This document shows positions 56,874 through 64,000 of a stretch of 64,000 bases of DNA, in pieces. Origin of the DNA: Lunularia cruciata. Lineage: Eukaryota; Streptophyta; Marchantiopsida; Lunulariales; Lunulariaceae. Both the position numbers and the translations under genes were made by a program. The notes beneath the pieces are model-generated. The model did not search any database and was not told the DNA's origin. It saw only the letters and a list, made by a program, of their open reading frames with translations. Within the stretch, counting starts at the first letter, position 1. Every line of letters starts with the position of its first letter. The stretch covers positions 59,625,034 to 59,689,033 of the forward strand of contig OX419762.1 in assembly GCA_948567375.1 (NCBI GenBank). The letters are read 5' to 3'.

Positions 56874-57552
56874 TGTAACACCCATTTGTGCATGTGTGTG
56901 GTATTGTGATATTTAGCTTGGTATTACAAGTACTTAAGAGATATTATTTATATAGAGATAAAGGATGGTTCTTTATTAGTCATGGTTAGCTAAAGTTAGT
57001 CATAGCTAAGATAGATGGGACCTTACTTTAGAGGAAGTAGAAAAGATGAGCACCACTATTTTGGATTTTAGTGTGTTGACTTGGTATTATTCCTAGGTGT
57101 TTGGCTTTGGGGAAAGAGTTGAGAACTCTTGGGCCCGCAAGCCTTTTTGTTTTGGATTCTTCTTTAGTCCAAGGATAACCCATGTGAAGGAATCCTTGCT
57201 TTAGTGGTTGGGTCAAGATAAGGGGAATATGCCCATGTGAATGGATATTCCTTTCTACTTTTTGACTTTACTTGACTTTTAGTCTAGTAACTTGAGTTAC
57301 TACGGTAATTAGTAACTTTGGTACGTAATTATTTCACAAGTTTATAAACAAGGGGTGAGGAGGTACTCATCATCCTTTCATTTGCAACTATCTCTCTCTC
57401 ATTGAGTTCTCTAGTGAGCAATGTCTTGAGTCTTGGAGTGTTAGCCTTGGAGGAGTATGATGGAGTTGGGGTTCCTTGCCTTCTTAGTCCATGGTGCGCT
57501 ACCATAATAGCCATCAGAGGTTCATCCTGACTGAGAGACAGGCCGGCTCACA
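56874..57552 (+). repeat. Family-B element 2: 5' LTR (679 bp)
   Basis: TGTAACACCC to GGCCGGCTCACA. Compare 28614-29305 and 22585-23272 on the other strand. Confidence 0.93.
57341..57349 (+). promoter_or_regulatory. Family-B LTR TATA-like box
   Basis: TTTATAAAC here; TATATAAG in the other family-B LTRs (for example minus strand near 22791 and 28830). It lies about 200 bases before the LTR end, leaving a short R-U5. Confidence 0.45.
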
Positions 57553-57556
57553 TTTT

Positions 57557-57575
57557 TGGTTCCGTTGCCAGGACC
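57557..57575 (+). other. Family-B element 2: primer-binding site
   Basis: TGGTTCCGTTGCCAGGACC, four bases after the LTR end. It is similar to a tRNA-Asp primer site but with changes at positions 4-5, as in element 1, so the family may use a different or variant tRNA. Confidence 0.7.
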
Positions 57576-58412
57576 TCTCTAGAAGGCAAGATAATGTTCC
57601 GCGTCCAATTCTACATTAGGCAGAAGGAGGCTATGAGAGCTCACTTGGAGAGAACATTAGGAGAGGAGAGGACTGAACTTATGTTAGAGAACCAAGATCC
57701 ATTTATATACCCTGTAGTTCATTATGATGTCTTTGAGGTGATTTTGTACATCTTGTACACATGAGAGGAATTGGAGAGATTGTGTGAGGTGGATTGCAGA
57801 TTTTGGGGATTAAGGTGATTTTGGGCAAAATCTCAAGTTTGAGATCTGGACTTGAGATTTCTACACATGATAGCTTGGGTTATCTTTCAGTTAGCACACT
57901 TAAAATTATTGAGAGATCTTCTATGCGCACTGGGCTAGAATTTTTGAAAGTTGATAGGGTAAAGTGCTCCCGCAACTGCATACTCTCTGGAAAATTGTAC
58001 AGAGTCTGCCATTTCTTCATTTTTCAGTGAATTGTCCTGAAAATTTCCAAGAGAATTAAGTGCATTGTATCCTACCTGCCGCCACAAAAATTAGAGAGAG
58101 ATCGTTTTTGCGCAGGGCGTTATGAGTTTTTGAAGTGAGGGGGGTGGTTTTCAGATCAAATCTGAAATATGGGTGCTGAATAGAAAGGTGTCTAGGCCAA
58201 ATGGCTCGATGAAAAGATCTGAAATTTTGCAGGAAGGGATGCACTAGAGTTGTAATCAAGTGTGGAAAATTTCAGAGGACTGTGACATATCGGTTGGGAG
58301 ATTTGAGTGACATTGTGAGGAAGGGTCAATTCTGCAGAGTGGAGATCTCATGCATGAGAAGTTTGAGATCAACAAAAAACATGTTTGAGTGTTTAGATTC
58401 ATCTTGGGGAAG
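57576..58412. other. Family-B element 2: 5' leader
   Basis: 837 bases without a convincing frame, collinear with the leader of element 1. Likely untranslated. Confidence 0.55.
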
Positions 58413-58886
58413 ATGGAGGGTCATCAAGAGTGGAAATTGATATTATGCAAGGTTCCCCAAGGGTTTGAGGTGATTGTAGGGGTGGATTTGGGGAAAAGAG
58501 AGTTTACAATAGAATTTGAAGAGAGTGTTGAGAGGATCCAAAAACCTACACCACTTGGAGGAAAGAGTGAGTCTAAGTGCTTTCTATGTGGAGAGAAGGG
58601 ACATAAGGCAAGTTCATGTCCATTGACCTTTGAGAGCAAGAGATTGAGGGAAAGGAGAGGCTTACTTGACTTGGATTTGCATGTTGGACCTTCTTCACCA
58701 AGATTGGGAGGGAGAAGATCTAAGACCAAGGAGTTGTGTGAGGTTTGTGGAGTTGAAGGACTTCCAAAAGGACATGAGTGTAGTGGAGTAAAAGCACTTT
58801 TGGAAACTTTGGTGAATGATCTTGGAGAGAGTCTTAGTACAGCTACAGAAATACTACCACCTTCATCAGCTAGTTCTCAAGATTAG
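58413..58886 (+). CDS. Family-B upstream ORF with CCHC knuckle (157 aa)
   Basis: Open from ATG 58413 (A at -3, G at +4) to TAG at 58884-58886. An in-frame ATG at 58389 exists but element 1 supports MEGHQE. N-terminal part: LCKVPQGFEVIVGVDLGKRE. A CCHC knuckle CFLCGEKGHKASSC at about residues 62-75 (CX2CX4HX4C). Then GRRSKTKELCEVCG with GHEC, a possible second metal site of unusual spacing (CX2CX8HXC), and a serine-rich end. It lies before gag in a different reading unit and, unlike gag-pol, has no stop in this copy. A nucleic-acid-binding role is plausible from the knuckle. I know no standard gypsy protein at this place. Confidence 0.65.
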   Translation: MEGHQEWKLILCKVPQGFEVIVGVDLGKREFTIEFEESVERIQKPTPLGGKSESKCFLCGEKGHKASSCPLTFESKRLRERRGLLDLDLHVGPSSPRLGGRRSKTKELCEVCGVEGLPKGHECSGVKALLETLVNDLGESLSTATEILPPSSASSQD

Positions 58887-59122
58887 TGATGGAGATAATC
58901 TTTCAACTTATGGATAAACTATCCATGAGAGTTAGATTAATATGCACTCTAGGATTTGATGTTGCTATAGAAATCTTGGAGCAACCTGAACCTTTTGTGT
59001 TCCCTAGAGTGGATTATTCTCAGATGGTGTTAGTCATGTATATACTCTATTAGTAATAGAGTGAGAGAAAAAAAAAGAGAAAAAAAAAATTTGAGAGAAA
59101 AGAAAGATAGTGAGGGGTTAAG
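58887..59122. other. Spacer before gag with GA-rich tract
   Basis: 236 bases with the inverted repeat at 59044-59062 and a purine tract (59063-59112) that ends just before the gag ATG. Confidence 0.6.
59044..59062. repeat. Perfect 9-bp inverted repeat before gag
   Basis: ACTCTATTA-G-TAATAGAGT, conserved in element 1 (27203-27221, centre base changed). It lies about 60 bases before the gag ATG. Confidence 0.85.
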
Positions 59123-62100
59123 ATGGGGAAACTTCCGGTTTTCTTTGGCAAGGATGGAGAAGATGTGGAGGCCTTTGTGAGAGACTTCAAGAGAGCTTGC
59201 ATAGGAAACAATGAGAGGAGGAATAATTAGTGGGCCTCATTATTACCAGATTTCTTTGAGGATGCAGCACTTACATGGTATGAGTCAGAATACCAAAAGA
59301 GAGAGAGGAGAGAGGGGGAAGAGGAGTCTTGGGAGACTTTGACTTCAGCACTCATTGAGAACTTTCTTCCTGATGAGAGTTATGAGAGATTGATGAGTGA
59401 GGTAACATTTCTCAAGCAAGGAGATGGAGAGAAAGTGAGGGTCTATGTGGAAAGAGTGGAAAAGTTGGAGTCCAGATTTTGCATAGTGTTGAGGAAGGGT
59501 GGGGATGATGTGGAGACTACAATGATTGGCATAGGGGCCATGCTCACCAAGAATTTTGTGGGAGGATTGAGACCACAAATTAGAAGCAAGGTGAGATATG
59601 AGAAACCTTCTTCCAAGGTTGAAGCTATCAAGATCGCAATTCGTATGGAGGAGAGTTTGGAAGGGGATGAGAGTGATTTGGTGGTGAAGGAGGTTGTGCA
59701 TCCTCCTCAAGGCTACAAGTATGGTGGAACTTCTGATACTTTGGTAACAAGGGTTGCACCACAAGTAGTAGTTGCTCCAGTTCTTGCACCTCCACCAAAA
59801 GATCCACTCCAAACCATCATAGAACAACTTGCGGATCTCAAGATCAATGTGGTGCAACTATGGGAGAAGAGAGAGGTGGATCAGAATGTAGGGAGAGAGC
59901 CTAGGAGTTTTGGAAACTATCCATATAGAGGAGGCCAACCAGCCAACAATTTCAATGATAGAAATTGTTTTGGTTGTGGAGGAAGAGGCCATATCCAAAG
60001 GAATTGCCCAAATTCCACTTACCATGGAGGAAGGGGTTATGAGGGAGCCAATAGAGGGAAAGAGGGAGGTAGTGAAACCCAAGTGGCTCCTAATCCCAAC
60101 AAAGGTAAGGGGATAACATCCATAGATGTGGTTGAGAGCAAGTATGAGAAGGGAGAGTGCTCAAACTCCAAGGGTCTTAATTTGGAGCTTTTGGCACAAG
60201 AGAAGAAGAGAGCTCGTTTTGCAGAGGATGTTCACTCTTCTCAAGGATTTACTTCAAGCAAGGATACTCCTATGTCAACTAGGAGCACTCGCACCTCAAC
60301 ACCATCAACAACAAAGACTCCAAGGAAGAAGTTGGGGATGGAGGACTTCTTGATCTCAAAGCAACAATGGAACTACAATGTGTTGGAGGATGTTGGTAGT
60401 CACAAGGCTAACATCACAGTGGGCCAATTAATTGCTATGAACCCTACCTTGAGAAAGGAGCTTAGAGGTGGTTTGAGTTCTACAAGGAGCAAGAAGAAGA
60501 AGAAGGCAAAAGTTCCAGTATCAATGGGGGTGGTGGATGCCAAGCCAGCACCATGGGAGGCTTGTGAATATGCCTCCAAGATTGATGTGAGAGTGAATGG
60601 TCACAACATCAAGGATGCATTGGTTGATGGAGGATCAGCAGTGAATGCCATGTCAGAAAGGTTGATGAAGAAGTTGGGTATGATACCCTCAAGACCTTCA
60701 ACATTTGTGGTGAGCATGGCAAACAAGCAACAAGTTTGACCAGTAGGGGTGATGGATAAGGTGGTAGTTTCAGTTATGGGAGTTCAAAATCTCATGACTT
60801 TCCAAGTCTTGAAGGATTCAAGCTATGACTTACTTCTTGGGAGGCCATGGTTGAGAGCAGCATGCACAACTGATCGATGGCACAAAGGGTACTTGAGGAT
60901 TGGGCCATCAAACCATAGAGTCACTATTCCTGTGACTAACACCACCAACACTTCATATTCAGATACCCCATCTTCTGATTATTGGGAATCAGATTCTGAA
61001 GAAGGAGCTTCAGGTGTGGACACAAGCATGGAAGAGGAGACTTCCACGGAGGAGGATGAATCTGAATCTGATTCAGATGTGTATCCTTTGTGTGCTATGG
61101 ATTTTGCACCTAAGCCAGAGGTTTTGAAGGACCAAGATAAATCACCATTGACACTTGAGGAGGTAGAGAGAAGGTTATCTACCCTCAAGTATGGCGCAAA
61201 TGTTACCAAGGAGGAGAAGGTGAGATTTGAGGAGATTTTCCGCAAGTTCATCCATGTGTTTGCTTTTAGTTACAAGGATTTGAAGGAAGTCACCTTGGAG
61301 GAGCACAAGATAGAGGTGGAGTCACATGCAAGACCAATCCGCCAAAAGCAACGTCGCATTAGCCCACCAATATCTTTGGTTGTGAAGGAGGAGATTGATA
61401 AGCTCAAGGAGGCTGGATTTATCTTTGAGGTGGAGAATTCAGAATGGGTGTCTCCAATTGTCATTGTGAAGAAAAAGAATGGCAAGCTTCGGGTATGTGT
61501 GGATTACAAGAAGCTCAATGCTGTTACCAAGAAGGACTACTACCCATTGCCATTCATTGATGAGATCTTGGAGGAGGTTGCAGGTCATGAGAGGTACAGT
61601 TTTGGAGATGGTTATAGTGGATATAACCAAATCAAGATTGCACCAGGGCATCAACAACTCACCACATTCACCACACCTTGGGGAACTTACGCTTTCAAGG
61701 TCATGCCTTTTGGGCTTTGCAATGCTCCAGCCACATTCCAACAGTTCATGAACAAGGTATTTGAACCTTTCATTGGGAAATTTGTGAGAGATTTCATTGA
61801 TGACTTTTGTGTCTATGGGAGCAAGGAGGAGCACTTTGAGCACCTAATCAAAGTCTTGCAATGCTTGGATGAGGCAAATGCATCACTCAACCCAGAGAAG
61901 TGCATTTTTGGATGTGAAGAAGGTCTACTTTTGGGGCATATCATCTCCAAGGATAGAATAGCAGTTGATCATGAGAAGGTGAGGAAAATCTCAGACCTTC
62001 CATTCCCTTCAAGCTTGACAAAGTTACGCCAATTCTTGAGGATGGTTGGGTACTATAGGAGGTTCATCTTCTCATTTTCCAACAAGGCTTATGCATTGAC

Positions 62101-63949
62101 CATCTACATGAAGAAGGGTGTAGATTACATGGTGATTTTGGAAGACAAGGAGGCTCTCAAAGCTTTTGAGGAGCTCAAGCAATCCCTTGTTGTAGCTCCA
62201 ATTCTTGCTAAACCTGATTGGAGTAAACCTTTCATCCTCTACACTGATGCTTCTAATGTAGCTATAGGATGCACTCTTAGTCAATTAGACCAAGATGGGC
62301 ATGATCATCCAATAGCTTATGCTAGTAGGCAGATGGTTTCAGCAGAGAAGAACTACTCTGTCACGGAGAGAGAAGGGTTGGCAGTGATCTTTGGTCTCAA
62401 GAAGTTTAGACACTACTTGATTGGAGGGAAAGCCACCATTGTCACGGATCACAAGGCTTTGAAGTACATCTTCAACAAGCCTAATGTTGAAGGGAGACTA
62501 GCAAGGTGGATGATACTCTTGTCTGAGTATGACTACACCATTGAAGATAGGCCAGGAAAGAAACATGCAAATGCTGATTTATTATCTAGAGCCTATGATC
62601 ATGATGGAGATGAGCCAGTGGATGATTCCTTCCCGGATGAGGAGCTCATGACAATCTCAGTCACTCAAGAGGTTCCAATGGAGTACAAGGAGATTGTGGA
62701 TTTTGTGACAAGAGGTAACTATCCAGAAGGGATGCATGCTAGGGAGAGGAAGGCCCTTGCAGCAAGATCTAGACCTTACACAATGGTGGAGGATATTCTT
62801 TTTCACCAAGGAGCAGATGGTCTACTTCGAAGAGCAGTGGGTAAGGAAGAGTCTATCCTACTCATAAAGGAGTTTCATCAAGGTTTAGTATGTGGAGGAC
62901 ACTTTGCAGGAAAGGTGACTGCTTTCAAGATTCTAGATGCAGGTTACCATTGGAGAGGGATTTTCAAGGATTGTCTTGATTATTGCAAAACTTGTCATGT
63001 TTGTCAAGCTTTTGCTAGAAAGTCTACATCCACTCCACCACTTAGATCAATTCCATTGCTAGGACCTTTTGAGAAGTGGGGAATTGATTTTGTAGGTCCT
63101 CTCAAAAGAACCCCAAGGAACAATCGGTACATTGTGGTAGTTACTGATTACCTTACCAAGTGGGTTGAGGCTAGACCATTGAGGGACAAGAATGAAGATG
63201 AAGTGGGTAGATTTCTTTATGAACGCATTATCACTAGGTTTGGATGCCCTTTGGAGTTGGTTTCTGATAGAGGAGGAGAGTTTACAGGAAGCATTACTAT
63301 AGCCATGCTACGACATTTCTCTATCACACATAGAGTAACTACATCCTATAAGCCAAATTCCAATGGCTTGGCAGAGAGAACCAATCAGACCTTGTGCATG
63401 ATGTTGGCCAAAGATGCAGAAATGGAGGGGGCTAAACATCATTGGGACAAGATGATTCATGCAGTTTGGTGGGAGTATAGGACAACCATGAAAACTTCCA
63501 CTGGATATTCTCCATTTCAATTGGTGTATGGTAATGAGTCTACCTTACCTATTCACTTTGATCTTCCTACCTTCCAAAGCATTCATAGGAGATTGAAGAA
63601 AGCACAAGGAGGTGATGCAAAGAAGTCAAGGAAGGATCAACTCATGGAGTTGGAAGAGGCAAGAGCAGTTGCTATGGTTCAAGTGGAGCAAGCCCAAAGG
63701 AAACAAAAGGAGAGCTATGATAAGAGGCAAGACAAGAAGAAGGTGGAGCCTTTCAAAGAAGGTGATTGGGTAATGTTGTTTGATTCCATTTGATTCAAGA
63801 GAGTGCAAAAGAAGTTTTTGCCTAAGTACTTTGGACCTTTCATAGTGGAGAAGGTGTGGGGCAATTACACCTATGATCTCAAGGAGTTGGGAGGAAGATA
63901 CTTTGATAGGATTAACCATGATAAGTTGAAGATGTACCATAGAAGGTAG
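59123..63949 (+). pseudogene. gag-pol: Family-B Gag-Pol, single frame with three stops (1,608 codons)
   Basis: From MGKLPVFFGKDGEDVEAF to KMYHRR one frame encodes, in order: Gag capsid (residues about 1-200); CCHC knuckle CFGCGGRGHIQRNC (about 282); protease LVDGGSAVNAM (about 502); RT with PIVIVKKKNGKLRVCVDYKK, MPFGLCNAPATFQ and catalytic FIDDFCVYG (about 893); RNase H YTDASNVAIG (about 1042); integrase zinc finger (HFAGKVTAFK ... CKTCHVC, about 1259-1292) and core WGIDFVGP, ELVSDRGGEF, NGLAERTNQT (D, D, E about 1322, 1382, 1418). No chromodomain. Stops: TAG 59228 (GAG in element 1), TGA 60737 and TGA 63791 (both CGA in element 1). Otherwise open, so the copy is young or its stops are recent. 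A non-chromoviral Ty3/gypsy. Confidence 0.95.
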
Positions 63950-63983
63950 AGAGACCTTCACTTTGAGGACAAAGTGAAAACTT

Positions 63984-63997
63984 AGTCCGGGGGTAAA
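63984..63997 (+). other. Family-B element 2: polypurine tract
   Basis: AGTCCGGGGGTAAA, followed by TGT, the first bases of the 3' LTR, at the window end. Confidence 0.88.
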
Positions 63998-64000
63998 TGT

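Larger units (their letters stand above)
56874..64000 (+). mobile_element. Family-B element 2, nearly full length
   Basis: 5' LTR 56874-57552, primer site, leader, upstream zinc-knuckle ORF, gag-pol, polypurine tract and the first three bases (TGT) of the 3' LTR at 63998-64000. It inserted into a family-A LTR; TGAAC (56869-56873) should recur after its 3' LTR. All gag-pol domains are present in one frame interrupted by only three stops. This is the best-preserved element of family B here. Confidence 0.93.

Noticed and set aside
59345-59857. 170-codon minus-strand frame opposite gag (also 26411-26923)
   Set aside because: It is the antisense shadow of the conserved Gag frame in both family-B copies and has no recognisable domain.
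1-64000. Bacterial or plasmid DNA with operons and ribosome-binding sites
   Set aside because: Sequence content, element types, TATA-like boxes and lack of long intact genes all fit plant nuclear DNA.

Overview
This 64-kb window is repetitive nuclear DNA from a plant with a large genome, most likely a gymnosperm. I see no host gene, rRNA, tRNA or CRISPR array. Almost everything that can be identified is a nested stack of retroelements, many carrying stop codons. The gymnosperm suggestion is an inference from the density of decayed Ty3/gypsy DNA, the lack of genes, and a Penelope-like reverse transcriptase fragment (53.7-54.6 kb); such elements have been reported in conifers. A fern or other large-genome plant cannot be excluded.

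Three Ty3/gypsy families dominate. Family A has very long LTRs (about 3.2-3.8 kb, TGTGG...CACA). Each LTR carries a long sense-strand reading frame of about 785-855 codons, with a conserved N-terminal domain, a charged linker and a long coiled coil. The best copy (40368-53519, minus strand) has two LTRs, a tRNA-Asp-type primer site, a polypurine tract and a perfect 5-bp target duplication (AAAAT). The frame lies upstream of the LTR's downstream TATA-like box, so it is in U3. In genomic RNA it would be 3' of pol, the position of accessory genes in some retroviruses. At least eight other family-A LTR copies or fragments lie in the window, several with pieces of this frame. Family B is smaller (LTR about 680 bp), encodes one Gag-Pol frame of about 1,608 codons, and has an extra zinc-knuckle ORF upstream of gag. 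Family C is a chromovirus (chromodomain after integrase) with a minisatellite in its LTR.

Layout: 1-470 family-A LTR start; 471-1380 unassigned, promoter-like; 1.38-5.41 kb decayed family-C pol plus LTR, holding a family-B LTR fragment and a probable copia-type fragment; 5.41-9.81 kb a family-A solo LTR inside a family-B solo LTR inside the family-C LTR; 9.86-15.35 kb mostly unassigned old DNA with tandem repeats and a decayed minus-strand gene; 15.35-40.2 kb a pile of family-A copies, including one long element (19431-37706) that holds a family-B element (22585-29305) and a family-A solo LTR (34850-36699); 40.37-53.52 kb the complete family-A element; 53.67-54.58 kb the Penelope-like fragment; 54.81-56.23 kb family C on the minus strand; 56.23-56.87 kb a family-A LTR; 56.87-64.0 kb a nearly complete family-B element whose 3' LTR starts at the last three bases.

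The insertion order can be read from the interruptions: C is oldest, then A and B in several rounds. B sits in A at 22585 and 56874, A in B at 5431, and A in A at 34850. All Gag-Pol frames here carry stops or frameshifts, so none of these copies looks autonomous as it stands.
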